Of a DNA stretch of 64,000 nt, positions 41,751-51,129 are shown piece after piece. The notes under the pieces are model-generated. The model saw nothing but the letters and a program-made list of their open reading frames with translations, made no database searches and was not told the DNA's origin. The DNA comes from Mesorhizobium sp. M1B.F.Ca.ET.045.04.1.1. Lineage in GTDB: Bacteria; Pseudomonadota; Alphaproteobacteria; Rhizobiales; Rhizobiaceae. The position numbers and the translations under genes were made by a program. The first letter of the stretch is position 1, and each line of letters begins with the position of its first letter. The stretch covers positions 992,001 to 1,056,000 of the forward strand of contig NZ_CP034448.1 in assembly GCF_003952465.1 (NCBI RefSeq). The letters run 5' to 3'.

Positions 41751-43340
41751 TCACTTCTTTTTCCCAAGACCAGGCAGCCCACCGCCGCCGAGGCCGGGAA
41801 GTCCCGGCAGCTTCATGCCGCCGGGCAGGCCCGGCAAACTGCCGCCACCGGGAAGTCCGGCGGGCAACCCGCCAGGCAAGCCTTTGCCGAGACCGGCAGC
41901 CTGTGCCTGTTTCTGCAGCGCCTCGAGTTGCTTGGGATCCATCTTCGACAGATCGGGCATGCCGCCGGGCATCATGCCGCCAAGGCCCATTTTCGAGGCA
42001 AGGCCGCCCATCATGCCGCGCATCAGGCCGCCGCCTTTGCCCTTGCCGCCCATTGCCTTCATCATGTCGGCCATGCCGCGATGCATCTTCAGGAGCTTGT
42101 TGATCTCGGCCGCGTCCGTGCCGGAGCCGGCGGCGATGCGCTTCTTGCGCGAGTGTTTCAGAAGGTCGGGATTCGCCCGCTCCGCCTTGGTCATCGAGGA
42201 GATGATGGCGAGCTGGCGGCGGAACATCTTGTCGTCGAAGCCGGCTGCGGCCAACTGGTCCTTCATCTTGCCCATGCCGGGCATCATGCCCATGATGCCG
42301 CCCATGCCACCCATCTTCGACATCTGCTGAAGCTGCGCGGCAAGGTCGTTCAGGTCGAACTTGCCCGACTGCATCTTCCTGGCCATCGCCGCCGCCTGCT
42401 CGGCGTCGATGGTTTCGGCGGCTTTCTCGACCAGGCTGACGATGTCGCCCATGCCGAGAATGCGGTCGGCGATGCGCTTGGGGTGGAATTCCTCCAGCCC
42501 GTCCATCTTTTCGCCGGTGCCGATCAGCTTGATCGGCTTGCCGGTGACGGCGCGCATCGAAAGCGCGGCGCCGCCGCGGCCGTCGCCGTCCATGCGGGTC
42601 AGTACTAGGCCGGTGATGCCGACGCGCTCGTCGAAGCTTTTTGCCAGGTTCACGGCGTCCTGGCCGGTGAGCGAATCGGCGACCAGCAGGATCTCATGCG
42701 GCGACGACACCTTCTTGATGTCGGCCATCTCGACCATCAGCGGCTCGTCGATATGGGTGCGGCCGGCGGTGTCGAGGATGACGACGTCATGGCCGCCGAG
42801 CCTGGCCGCCTGCACGGCGCGCTTGGCGATGTCGACCGGGCTCTGGCCGGCGATGATCGGCAGGGTGGCGACCTTTACCTGCTCGCCGAGCTGGCGCAAC
42901 TGCTCCTGCGCGGCCGGACGCCGCGTGTCGAGCGAGGCCATCAGGACCTTCTTGTTCTGGCGCTCGGTCAGGCGCTTGGCGATCTTGGCCGAGGTCGTCG
43001 TCTTGCCGGAGCCCTGCAGGCCGACCATCATGACGACGACGGGCGCCGGCGCATTGAGGTCGACGGCGACGCCCTCGGCGCCCAACATGTCGACCAGCTC
43101 GTCATGGACGATCTTGACGACCATCTGGCCGGGCTTGATCGACTTCAGCACCGCCGCGCCGACAGCCTTCTCGCGCACCTTGTCGGTGAAGGAACGCACC
43201 ACCTCCAGCGCGACGTCCGCCTCGAGCAGCGCCCGGCGCACCTCGCGCAGCGCCGCCGAGACATCCGCCTCGGACAGCGCGCCGCGGCCGGTCAGGCCGT
43301 TGAGGATGGAGCCAAGGCGCTCCTGAAGGGATTCAAACAT
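41751..43340 (-). CDS. ffh: Signal recognition particle protein Ffh
   Basis: A 529-residue SRP54: N domain from MFESLQERLGSILNGL, GTPase domain with GLQGSGKTTTSAKIA (G1), DTRRPAAQEQLR, DTAGRTHIDE (G3) and LTRMDGDGRGG (TKxD-type G4), and an M domain rich in Met/Gly (GIMGMMPGMGKM; MGGLASKMGLGGMMPGGMP). With 4.5S RNA it targets nascent membrane proteins to FtsY. The last 60 residues are a Gly/Pro/Leu-rich tail, longer than in E. coli. Confidence 0.97.
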   Translation of the reverse strand: MFESLQERLGSILNGLTGRGALSEADVSAALREVRRALLEADVALEVVRSFTDKVREKAVGAAVLKSIKPGQMVVKIVHDELVDMLGAEGVAVDLNAPAPVVVMMVGLQGSGKTTTSAKIAKRLTERQNKKVLMASLDTRRPAAQEQLRQLGEQVKVATLPIIAGQSPVDIAKRAVQAARLGGHDVVILDTAGRTHIDEPLMVEMADIKKVSSPHEILLVADSLTGQDAVNLAKSFDERVGITGLVLTRMDGDGRGGAALSMRAVTGKPIKLIGTGEKMDGLEEFHPKRIADRILGMGDIVSLVEKAAETIDAEQAAAMARKMQSGKFDLNDLAAQLQQMSKMGGMGGIMGMMPGMGKMKDQLAAAGFDDKMFRRQLAIISSMTKAERANPDLLKHSRKKRIAAGSGTDAAEINKLLKMHRGMADMMKAMGGKGKGGGLMRGMMGGLASKMGLGGMMPGGMPDLSKMDPKQLEALQKQAQAAGLGKGLPGGLPAGLPGGGSLPGLPGGMKLPGLPGLGGGGLPGLGKKK

Positions 43341-43621
43341 TCTTCTTCCTTTTCTCTGGCACCTGGATGCCCGAGAGGTAGTGCGTTCGCGCCGGGTCGC
43401 CAAGCAAAAGCGCAAAGCCAAAAAGCACCCGGGGGCGCATCGCGCTGCCGGGTGTTGGCCTCCAGGATCGGTTTACGGCACCTGCCTCAAAGAGGCGTCG
43501 GCGTCCTGGTCGGCTTTCGCGAAAGTGTACTCGTCGCGGAATTCGTGCGCGTCTAGACAGGAAATCGGCCGAAGAGTCAAGGTACCGAGTGATAAGGTGC
43601 CTTGCGTAATCGCTTGAAGTT

Positions 43622-43750
43622 GGCGCTGCCCCTCACCCTTACCCTCTCCCCGTGAAGAACGGGGAGAGGGGGTCGCCAGCGCTGGAGTATGTTCCTTCTC
43701 CCCGTTTTTCACGGGGAGAAGGTGCCGGCAGGCGGATGAGGGGCGGCGCC
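43622..43750. repeat. Diverged family B repeat (copy 4)
   Basis: Arms CTCCCCGTGAAGAACGGGGA and CTCCCCGTTTTTCACGGGGA replace the usual CCCCGTATAGTGACGGGG, but the outer GCCCCTCACC and GCGGATGAGGGGCGGCG are as in other copies, and the central part is short. It shows that the loop sequence varies while pairing is kept. The rest of the 43341-43783 gap contains nothing I can identify. Confidence 0.7.
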
Positions 43751-43783
43751 GACTTCAACAGTTGGCCGCCGTCAGCAGCAAGT

Positions 43784-44725
43784 TCAAGCCAGCGCCTCCC
43801 CGTCGAGGATGCGCCTGTAAAGCTCGAGATATCCTTGCGCGGTCCTGGCGATGGGAAACCGGTCCGCGGCGGATTCGCGGCACCGTTCGGGCGAAAGCAC
43901 GGCTATGTCGGCGAAGGCCTGCGCGAACTCGGCATCGGTGTCGAAGAGGCGTCCGGTGGCATCGTCGATGATTTCCGGCAGCGCGCCGCGCGGCGTCGTC
44001 AGCACCGGCGTGCCGCACAGCATCGCTTCGACCGGCGCCATGCCGAACGGCTCTTCCCAGGCGATCGGGTTGAGGAAGGCCTTGGCCTCGCCGAGCAGGC
44101 GCAGCTTCTTATCGCCGTCGACGGTGCCGTGGTAGCGGAAGCGGGGCCCCAAGCTCTTGAAGAAGACACCCTGGCGGCGGACCTTCGTGCGCTGCAGGAG
44201 TTGCCAGCGCGAGCCGCCGGCGATGTCGAGCTGGAAATCGAAGGACCTGGCGAGATCGACGGCCCGGTTGAGATTCTTGCCGGCGCGCGCGATGCCGGCC
44301 AGAAACAAAAGCCGGCTCGTCTTGGTGGCGGACAGGCGATAGGCGTCGAGCGGAAAGCCGTTGTAGACGAAGGTTTCTCGGCCGTGATTGCGCGCATGGC
44401 TGGCGCTGACGAAGTTCCAGTTCTGCCCGTTTTTCGGGAATTCCGGGGCAAAGCCGTGCATCGTATAGAGCGCCGGGCGCGGCGTCTCAGTGTACCAGCC
44501 ATTGAAGTGCACGATGTCGGTGTCGGCCGGAATCGCGGCACGGCATTCGGCGGCCGAAGATGCCTGCCGCACTTCGCAAAGTGGATGGCTCGAGCCGCGG
44601 CCGGCGATCAGGACGACCTGGTGGCCGCGGCGCGAAAACTCTTGAGCCAGCCAGTCGACCAGGCGCTCGGTGCCGCCATAACCTTTGCAAGGGATGGTGC
44701 GTTCCGCCACCAGCGTGATGCGCAT
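43784..44725 (-). CDS. Glycosyltransferase, GT4-like
   Basis: A 313-residue GT-B-fold glycosyltransferase: MRITLVAERTIPCKGYGGTE (Gly-rich N-terminal loop), LLFLAGIARAGKNLNRAVDLA in the nucleotide-sugar half, and the C-terminal acidic motif FGMAPVEAMLCGTPVLTTPRGALPE (E..F...EA). It is somewhat short for GT4 but complete. Probably transfers a sugar to a lipid or polysaccharide at the membrane. No other polysaccharide genes are adjacent, so the product cannot be named. Confidence 0.85.
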   Translation of the reverse strand: MRITLVAERTIPCKGYGGTERLVDWLAQEFSRRGHQVVLIAGRGSSHPLCEVRQASSAAECRAAIPADTDIVHFNGWYTETPRPALYTMHGFAPEFPKNGQNWNFVSASHARNHGRETFVYNGFPLDAYRLSATKTSRLLFLAGIARAGKNLNRAVDLARSFDFQLDIAGGSRWQLLQRTKVRRQGVFFKSLGPRFRYHGTVDGDKKLRLLGEAKAFLNPIAWEEPFGMAPVEAMLCGTPVLTTPRGALPEIIDDATGRLFDTDAEFAQAFADIAVLSPERCRESAADRFPIARTAQGYLELYRRILDGEALA

Positions 44726-44752
44726 CAGGCTAGCCTTTCGGCTTTCTGCTTG

Positions 44753-44797
44753 AGCATGATCCCGTCCAAGAGCCGGTTTCCACTTTTTGGGATCATG
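44753..44797. repeat. Short palindromic repeat, family D (copy 2)
   Basis: AGCATGATCCC and GGGATCATG flank GTCCAAGAGCCGG and TTTCCACTTTTTGG; forms one hairpin as at 24042-24078. The last five bases overlap the stop region of the CPBP protease gene. Confidence 0.7.
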
Positions 44798-45734
44798 GTC
44801 GGTCCGGCCCGACCTTCAGCGGCGAGCGGCGGTGCAAAAGCAGGAGCATCGTCAGCAGGGTGCTTGCGATGCCGATCGCGGCGATGAGAACGGCGTCCCA
44901 ATTCGTCCAGCCGGCGCCTTCGAGCGGCTTGGCGTTGAACAGGGCGAAGGAATTGTAGCTTTCTTGATGCGAGATCAGCAGGAAGCCGGTCAGGTTGTTG
45001 CCGAGATGGGCGCCGAAGGCGGCGCCCAGATTGCCGGTCGCGTAGACCAACAGCGTGAGCAGCAGCGCGAAGGTGGCGATCGAGACCAGCACGCAGGCAT
45101 TGATGGCAAGCGTCGAGGCCGAGCTCCAATGCAGCGCGGTGAACAGCAGCCCCGGCAGCGCCGCCCAAATCAGCGGGCTACCGAATCTGCTGGCGAGGCC
45201 GCGCAGCAGATAGCCGCGGAACAGGGCCTCCTCCGAGGAGGTCTGCAGAAAGGCGAGGAGCATTATCGGGACAAGGAAGAGCAGCCAGGACGAGAACGCG
45301 ATCGATCCGCGGGCGACTTCCGGCTGCAGCCAATAGAGCAGGACCTCGGAGAACAACGAGGTGATCAGAACCGCGACCAGGCCTTTGAGGAAACCGCCGG
45401 GCGAGATGCGGCGGCTGGTGCCGATCAGCGCCGAGAGCGGCTCGCCATGCACCAAGCGCATCGCCAGCCAGAGGCCGATCCAGATGCCGGCAAACGACGT
45501 CAGCGCGGTGAGGATGCCGAACGGCGATGCCAGGAAATCCTGCATGTACCGGCCGGTCGAGGGACCGGGCAGACGCCAGACGATGTAGGCGTAGGTGCCG
45601 GCAAAAAGCACGAGAGCCGTCATAGCCATCCAGAAGGCAATGACGATTGCCGTTCCGAGCAGCAGGCGCAGCAAGGTGGTCTTTTCGTTCGGCGAGCGGC
45701 GGTAGCGCTCGAAGGCGGTACTGTCGATGATCAC
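44793..45734 (-). CDS. CPBP-family intramembrane metalloprotease
   Basis: A 313-residue membrane protein with eight or so helices and the Rce1/CaaX-like CPBP motif pair: EEALFRGYLL (EExxxR) in SSEEALFRGY and a later FTALHWSS (FxxxH) and HLGNNLTGF (HxxxN). These supply the glutamates, histidines and asparagine of the active site. CPBP proteases cleave membrane or peptide substrates; many bacterial ones are bacteriocin-related, but no such genes lie here. ATG 45734 (MIIDSTAFERYR). Confidence 0.87.
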   Translation of the reverse strand: MIIDSTAFERYRRSPNEKTTLLRLLLGTAIVIAFWMAMTALVLFAGTYAYIVWRLPGPSTGRYMQDFLASPFGILTALTSFAGIWIGLWLAMRLVHGEPLSALIGTSRRISPGGFLKGLVAVLITSLFSEVLLYWLQPEVARGSIAFSSWLLFLVPIMLLAFLQTSSEEALFRGYLLRGLASRFGSPLIWAALPGLLFTALHWSSASTLAINACVLVSIATFALLLTLLVYATGNLGAAFGAHLGNNLTGFLLISHQESYNSFALFNAKPLEGAGWTNWDAVLIAAIGIASTLLTMLLLLHRRSPLKVGPDRP

Positions 45735-45942
45735 GCGGGTCCCCTGCCGGGCGATTAGAGCAATTCCCCGAATTTGCTCAAGGGTCGCATGATCTAGGGG
45801 ATCGGCGCTTTGCGCGCAATCCGTCTGTAGACCTCACGGCGGGATTGGACCGCTACGGCTGTAAAGAACGTTGAAGTTGTACCACGGAACAATACGGCGC
45901 AGATTCCACAGTCGAGGGACTAGCCAGAACGCCCGTCGCGAT

Positions 45943-46124
45943 CGTCATCCTATGGCGGAGCAAGGAGCGAAGCGACGCGGCGCAGACCATAGGATCCATG
46001 CCGTGACACCCGAGCGCTGCTGCGGTTCGGAATTCTGCTCCGATGCGCTCTCCGGCTGAAGTAACGGCATGGATTCCAGGGTCTCCGCGACGGAGCTTCG
46101 CTCCTGCTTCGCCCTGAAATGACG
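45943..46124. repeat. Palindromic intergenic repeat, family C (copy 4)
   Basis: Left hairpin TCCTATGG/CCATAGGA, right hairpin TTCCAGGG/CCCTGAAA. Contains GGATCCATGCCGTGAC, which fits the IS110 target guides at least as well as the occupied site does, and GTAACGGCATGGATTC. The rest of the 45735-46156 gap shows no gene. Confidence 0.8.
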
Positions 46125-46156
46125 AAGTCGGGGCGTGTGCCCCAACCAGAAAGGAA

Positions 46157-46463
46157 ATGAAGATGGCTGCCAACATCTTCCTGCCTATCCACCCGGGCGA
46201 GATCCTTCGCGAGGAGTATCTGATCCCGCTTGGATTGAAAACCATATACTTTGGCCAAGAAGCTGCATGTCCCCCGCACGCGTATCGAGCGCCTGGTGAC
46301 CGAAACCACCCCAGTAACACCAGACACGGCGCTGCGCCTTGCCAAGTTCTTCGGCACGACGCCCCGGTTCTGGATGAACATGCAGGCCAGCTACGACCTC
46401 GCGGTGGAAGGCGAGGCAAAGAAGGCCGAAATCGCGTCGATAGAGCAGATGCAAGCTGCTTGA
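46157..46463 (+). pseudogene. HigA-like antitoxin gene, frameshifted
   Basis: The HigA family reads IHPGEILREE(F/Y)L.PLGLS, then a helix-turn-helix, then TADTALRLGRFFGTSPEFW. Here the first part (ANIFLPIHPGEILREEYLIP, LGL) is in one frame up to about 46235. The rest (AKKLHVPRTRIERLV, TPDTALRLAKFFGTTPRFWM) is in another from 46251 to the stop at 46463. One indel near 46236-46250 separates them. No higB-like toxin gene is adjacent. It is probably a decayed, orphan antitoxin; a sequencing error at this spot is the alternative. Confidence 0.8.
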
Positions 46464-46549
46464 ATTGCCTGCGGGGCGGCAATTGGGCGGCCGCCAAACG
46501 AAAAGCGACCGCCGACGCCGGCGGCCGCGTTGCGCAATCAGCGCCTGGA

Positions 46550-47155
46550 TCAGCGCATCACATAGACGATGCGGCGCGTGCCAGGATCGACCAGCGCCGG
46601 CTGGTTGTTCACGTAGACGTAGCGGTAGTTGTAGTCCGGGATCTCGCGCAGCTCGACCGTGTCGGGCAGGGTAGCCCCCGTCACCACTTCGCCCTCGAGA
46701 TAGACCGGGTCTACCCGATGCGTGGTGATGTAGGTGCCCACCTCGGCCGGCGGCCTGGCGATCGGCTCGATGACGTCGTCGCCGGAAACGATGGCGCCGG
46801 TATAGGTGTCGGTGCTGTAGACGTCGTCGGTGGGTGGCGCCACGACGGCAATGTCGGCTTCAGCCGGCCGGCGCGTCACAACGACCCGGCTGCCGCCGAA
46901 GTCGCCCGTCACATAGTCGGAATAGACCCAGCCGTTGCCGCCGGCTTCGGCGATGGTGCACCATTTGCTGTTTGCGATGCAGCCTCTGAGCGTCGCCGAC
47001 TGGCCGGCCGCCAGCACGCCGATCACCGGATATTGCGGGCCAGGGCCGGCGCGGACGTTCAGATCCGTCACCGCCGAGACGGGCGTATCGGCAAGGGCCG
47101 CACCCGACATGGCGAGCAGCGCACCGGCAAGCGCCGGAAACAATACGCTTTTCAT
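46550..47155 (-). CDS. Secreted SH3-domain protein with DUF1236
   Basis: A 201-residue exported protein. A signal peptide (LAGALLAMSGAALA) precedes an SH3b domain (VTDLNVRAGPGPQYPVIGVL and CTIAEAGGNGWVYSDYV). The C-terminal part (about 115-200) is a DUF1236 domain: TYITTHRVDPVYLEGEVV, DTVELREIPDYNYRYVYVNN and a final RRIVYVMR. Both domains are frequent in rhizobial periplasmic proteins and probably bind cell wall. Function unproven. Confidence 0.88.
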   Translation of the reverse strand: MKSVLFPALAGALLAMSGAALADTPVSAVTDLNVRAGPGPQYPVIGVLAAGQSATLRGCIANSKWCTIAEAGGNGWVYSDYVTGDFGGSRVVVTRRPAEADIAVVAPPTDDVYSTDTYTGAIVSGDDVIEPIARPPAEVGTYITTHRVDPVYLEGEVVTGATLPDTVELREIPDYNYRYVYVNNQPALVDPGTRRIVYVMR

Positions 47156-47328
47156 GGCTTTTCTCCGTTTTCAACGCTCCCTCGGGCTCGAAAACGAAAC
47201 AAGGCCTTATGCGTTCCGGCTAAAGCGCTTATTGCCCGCTCACGAATTGTTCCATGTCCTTTCGGCGGGCCGGTCAAAAGACCGTGAAGAGCACTGGTTT
47301 GTGCCTGTCATTTCTCGGCATTCCGGGA

Positions 47329-48576
47329 CTATTTCGGCGCGAGCTGGGCAATGACTTGGCTCGCCACGCTTTCGCCCGACAACCTCGCGCCGCCGCAGGT
47401 CTGGATGAGCGGTCCGGCGACATGCTCGCCGGCGAAGAAGATTTTTTCCGCCACCGGCTGCATCAGCGCGGCGCGCGCTTCGGAACGGCCGGGTCGGGCT
47501 GCCGCGTAGGCGCCGCGCACGAAGCGCTCCGCGCCCCAATCGGTCATCATGGCGCGGCCGATATGTTTTCTGACATCGCTGCCGAAGATGCCGCACAATC
47601 GGTCGACGACGAAGTCGACGCCCGCCGCCTCGCCGGCCGCCGACATCTCCCAGGCGAAGTCGCCGCCGACAAACCCCACCATCAGGTCGAGGTCGAAGGG
47701 AAAGCATAGGAAATAGATGTCGTGCCTGGCCATTCGCTCGATCAAAAGGTCGTCGAATGGCTCCAGGCCGAGCCGCGTGCCCTTGATCTCCACCGGCAGC
47801 TTGGTGAGCATGCCCATGGGCAGGTCGAAGAAGGCGCCGAAATGTGCATCCGGCAGCGCCGGCGAGAACTCGATCTCCTCGAAGGCGAGCACCGCCGGCG
47901 AAGCGGTGACGATGACCGCCTTGGCGCGGACGGTGCCGCGATCGGTGACGCAGGCGACACCGGGCACGTCCCAGAGGATCTTGCGGACCGGCGTCGACAG
48001 CTCGACCGGCACGTCGGCGCCGAAATGCGCGACCAGCGCGCCGAGTCCTTCCTTGCTGAAATAGTTCGGATCGAGGTCGGCGGCGGCCTGGAAATCGCGG
48101 ATCGAAATCTCGTCCTCGTCGGCGCCGAAATCCATCGGGCCGGCAAAAGTGGCGGCGGCGCGCGGCGCATGACCCTTGGCGAGCAGCGCCGACAGCCGGT
48201 CGTCGTCACCGTCCCGGACTTGATGCGCGGCCAGCAGTTCGAACAGCCGCGCATCGGCGGCCTTCATCTCGAGTTCCTCTTCCTCGCTCGCCTTGCGGTC
48301 GCGATAGTAGAGATGGTCGACATTCATGTCGTGGTGGTGCAGCGTCCATCCGGCAGCCCGCGCTTCGGCGAAATAGGGATTGCGGTCGGCGGCGTGCAGC
48401 CAGGCGCAGCCGATGTCGAAGGGCACGCCGAAATGCCGGTCGCTGGTCCAGGCGCGGCCGCCGATGCGGCTCATCGCCTCCAGAAGTGTAAAGGAAAGCC
48501 CGGCAGCCCGCAGCGTCTTGGCCGCGGAAAGCCCTGCGGAGCCGGCGCCGATGATCACAACATCAACGTCTTCCAT
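47329..48576 (-). CDS. Flavin monoamine oxidase-family FAD protein
   Basis: A 415-residue amine-oxidase-fold protein: FAD motif VDVVIIGAGSAGLSAAKTL, second motif MSRIGGRAWTSDRHFGVPFDIG, and the C-terminal FAD stretch KIFFAGEHVAGPLIQTCGGARLSG. It belongs to the flavin-containing amine oxidoreductase group; the substrate is unknown. ATG 48576 has GGGGGG 4-5 bases upstream. It is divergent from the lytic transglycosylase gene. Confidence 0.88.
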   Translation of the reverse strand: MEDVDVVIIGAGSAGLSAAKTLRAAGLSFTLLEAMSRIGGRAWTSDRHFGVPFDIGCAWLHAADRNPYFAEARAAGWTLHHHDMNVDHLYYRDRKASEEEELEMKAADARLFELLAAHQVRDGDDDRLSALLAKGHAPRAAATFAGPMDFGADEDEISIRDFQAAADLDPNYFSKEGLGALVAHFGADVPVELSTPVRKILWDVPGVACVTDRGTVRAKAVIVTASPAVLAFEEIEFSPALPDAHFGAFFDLPMGMLTKLPVEIKGTRLGLEPFDDLLIERMARHDIYFLCFPFDLDLMVGFVGGDFAWEMSAAGEAAGVDFVVDRLCGIFGSDVRKHIGRAMMTDWGAERFVRGAYAAARPGRSEARAALMQPVAEKIFFAGEHVAGPLIQTCGGARLSGESVASQVIAQLAPK

Positions 48577-48748
48577 AAAGACCCCCCACAATAAATGCCG
48601 TCGCCATAATAAATGCTTGATCGTAGGCAAATTCCCCGGCATTCGCCAGCGTCGAGCGCCGTGCAAGCCCCGTGTGGGCGGTGACAATCGGGCGTTTCAC
48701 TGGCAGATTTGCAACCGGGACGTGATTCAGGCAACCAGGAGAGACAGT

Positions 48749-49546
48749 ATGGCATTTTTTGCCAAGGGAAGGATTTTCGTGGCCGCCGCTGTGGCGGCAC
48801 TTGGGATGGCGACGGGCGCACAGGCGGCAGGCAGCTGTGGCAAGAACGGCGCTGGCTTTGATGCATGGAAGCAGGAGTTCGCCGCGGAGGCCAGGGCCAA
48901 CGGAGTCGGCCAGAAGGGTCTGTCCGCGCTGGCCGGCGCGACTTACGCAACACGGACGATCGCTGCCGACCGCGCCATCCACAAGGCGTTCAGCGGCTCG
49001 GTGGAAGCGTTCATGAAGCGCCGGGGCGGGGCAGCAATTATCTCCAAGGGCCGGGCTTTGAAGAAGTCGAACGCGGCGATGTTCGACAGGATCGAGCAGA
49101 CCTACGGCGTGCCGCCGGGCGTGCTGCTCGCCATCTGGGGCATGGAGACCGGCTTCGGCGCTTCCATGGGCAACCAGAACACGGTCTCGGCCATTTTGAC
49201 GCTTGCCTATGATTGCCGCCGTCCGGACTATTTCACCCCCCATGCCATCGCAGCCCTGAAGCTGGTCGATCGCGGAGCCTTGAGCGCCTCCTCGGTCGGC
49301 GCCATGCATGGCGAGATCGGCCACACGCAGTTCCTGCCCGGCAACGTCTTGAAGTACGGCGTCGGCAGCGGAAACCTGCGCGACAGAAACACGGCGCTCG
49401 CCTCCACCGCCAACTTCCTCAAGGGCCATGGCTGGCAGGCCGGCGCGGGTTACGAGGCGAACATGGGCGCCATCGCCGGTTGGAATTCCGCGAGCGTCTA
49501 TCAGCAGGCCATCGCCCGCATCGCCGAGGCGATCGACGGCAATTGA
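48749..49546 (+). CDS. Lytic murein transglycosylase (MltB-like)
   Basis: A 265-residue exported enzyme with signal peptide (VAAAVAALGMATGAQA) and the SLT-2 fold. The catalytic glutamate is in LAIWGMETGFGASMG; GEIGHTQFLPGNVLKYGV and the final YQQAIARIAEAID are typical. It cleaves peptidoglycan glycan strands, forming 1,6-anhydroMurNAc. ATG 48749 has AGGAG 7 bases upstream. It lacks the C-terminal peptidoglycan-binding domain of larger relatives. Terminator follows. Confidence 0.9.
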   Translation: MAFFAKGRIFVAAAVAALGMATGAQAAGSCGKNGAGFDAWKQEFAAEARANGVGQKGLSALAGATYATRTIAADRAIHKAFSGSVEAFMKRRGGAAIISKGRALKKSNAAMFDRIEQTYGVPPGVLLAIWGMETGFGASMGNQNTVSAILTLAYDCRRPDYFTPHAIAALKLVDRGALSASSVGAMHGEIGHTQFLPGNVLKYGVGSGNLRDRNTALASTANFLKGHGWQAGAGYEANMGAIAGWNSASVYQQAIARIAEAIDGN

Positions 49547-49571
49547 ATGGAAATTGCTGACTTCGCTAGAC

Positions 49572-49598
49572 AAAACCCGGCGGAGACGCCGGGTTTTT
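49572..49598 (+). terminator. Rho-independent terminator after the lytic transglycosylase gene
   Basis: AAAACCCGGCG (49572-49582) pairs with CGCCGGGTTTT (49587-49597) around GAGA, followed by one further T. A strong, textbook structure. Confidence 0.87.
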
Positions 49599-49638
49599 GC
49601 TTCTTACACAGGAAGTTGGCGAAGGCCGAGAAGCGGTA

Positions 49639-49796
49639 ATCTCCCCCCTTGAGGGGGAGGTGGCCGGCAGGCCAGAGGGGGTCGCCTCGCATAGAACGCC
49701 AACGCCTTTCGCGACGAGAGACGACGCTGGTGCTCCACGCGCGGCGACCCCTCTGTCGTCTTCGGCGACATCTCCCCCGCAAGGAGGGAGATCGGC
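49639..49796. repeat. Rearranged family A repeat (copy 4)
   Basis: The arms occur in the reverse order: ATCTCCCCCCTTGAGGGGGA with GCCGGCAGGCCAGAGGGGG first, then CCCCTCTGTCGTCTTCGGCG with CATCTCCCCCGCAAGGAGGG. Their centre (49683-49750) differs from the usual one. It runs to 4 bp from the argG stop. Confidence 0.65.
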
Positions 49797-49800
49797 AGCT

Positions 49801-51021
49801 TCACCGGCGATTCCTCGCCGCAAGCGTCCGCAGCCTGAGCCCGTTGAGGCGGATGAAGCCTTCGGCGTCCTTCTGATCGTAAGCGCCGCGGTCATCCTCG
49901 AAGGTGACGAGAGCGTCCGAATAAAGCGTCTTCTTCGACTTGCGGCCGGTGACGATGACGTTGCCCTTGTAGAGCTTGAGCCGCACCGTGCCTTCGACGT
50001 CGTCCTGGCTCTTGTCGATCATCGCCTGCAGCATCACGCGCTCGGGCGAGAACCAGAAGCCGTTGTAGATGAGCTCGGCATAGCGCGGCATGAACTCGTC
50101 CTTGAGATGCGCCGCGCCACGGTCGAGCGTGATCGACTCGATCGCGCGGTGGGCGGCAATCAGGATGGTGCCGCCTGGGGTTTCATAGACGCCGCGGGAC
50201 TTCATGCCGACGAAACGGTTCTCGACCAGGTCGAGGCGACCGATGCCGTTGTCGCGGCCGAGGTCGTTGAGCGCCGCCAGCATGGTGGCCGGCGACAGCT
50301 TCTTGCCGTTGAGCGCTACGGGATCGCCCTTCAGGAACTCGATCTCGATCTCGGTGACGGCGTCGGGCGCGTCCATCGGCGAAACGGTGCGCTGGTGAAC
50401 GAATTCCGGCGGCTCGCTCCACGGATCCTCCAGCACCTTGCCCTCGGAGGAGGAGTGCAGAAGGTTGGCGTCGACCGAGAAGGGCGCGTCGCCGCGCTTG
50501 TCCTTCGGCACCGGGATCTGGTGCTGCTCGGCGAAGTTGATCAGGTCGGTGCGCGATTTGAACGACCAGTCGCGCCACGGCGCGATGACCTTGATGTCGG
50601 GGTTCAGCGCATAGGCGGAGAGCTCGAAGCGGACCTGGTCGTTGCCCTTGCCGGTAGCGCCATGCGCGATCGCGTCGGCGCCGGTCTCTTTTGCGATCTC
50701 GACCAGGTGCTTGGAGATCAACGGGCGGGCGATCGAGGTGCCGAGCAGATAGGTGCCTTCATAGACGGCATTGGCGCGGAACATCGGGAAGACGAAATCG
50801 GCGACGAACTCCTCGCGCACGTCGACGATGCGGATGTCCTTGATGCCCATCATCTCGGCCTTGCGGCGCGCCGGCTCCAGTTCGCCGCCCTGGCCGAGGT
50901 CGGCGGTGAAGGTGACGACCTCGGCGCCGAGCTCGGTCTGCAGCCATTTCAGGATGATGGAGGTGTCGAGGCCGCCGGAATAGGCGAGCACGACTTTCTT
51001 CACGTCTTTGGTCTTGGACAT
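49801..51021 (-). CDS. argG: Argininosuccinate synthase
   Basis: A 406-residue type I argininosuccinate synthase, which joins citrulline and aspartate with ATP in arginine synthesis. Signatures: [19 protein letters not shown] (PP-loop), [52 protein letters not shown] and [16 protein letters not shown] [18 protein letters not shown] near the end. Length fits. It stands alone here, with repeats on both sides. Confidence 0.97.
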   Translation of the reverse strand: MSKTKDVKKVVLAYSGGLDTSIILKWLQTELGAEVVTFTADLGQGGELEPARRKAEMMGIKDIRIVDVREEFVADFVFPMFRANAVYEGTYLLGTSIARPLISKHLVEIAKETGADAIAHGATGKGNDQVRFELSAYALNPDIKVIAPWRDWSFKSRTDLINFAEQHQIPVPKDKRGDAPFSVDANLLHSSSEGKVLEDPWSEPPEFVHQRTVSPMDAPDAVTEIEIEFLKGDPVALNGKKLSPATMLAALNDLGRDNGIGRLDLVENRFVGMKSRGVYETPGGTILIAAHRAIESITLDRGAAHLKDEFMPRYAELIYNGFWFSPERVMLQAMIDKSQDDVEGTVRLKLYKGNVIVTGRKSKKTLYSDALVTFEDDRGAYDQKDAEGFIRLNGLRLRTLAARNRR

Positions 51022-51129
51022 TTTTGGCGGTTCCGCGGGTAAAGAGGTTCGCGGGCGAGTATCACGGGGTTTCCGGGCGGCGCAAGAGAAGAAGGCAATG
51101 CCTCAGGATTAGAATTCCTTCCGGGCGCC

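Noticed and set aside
43341..43783. SRP RNA or a riboswitch upstream of ffh
   Set aside because: I looked for the conserved 4.5S RNA loop (GGAAG/AGCA) and for riboswitch-like cores and saw none; only the diverged family B repeat is present.
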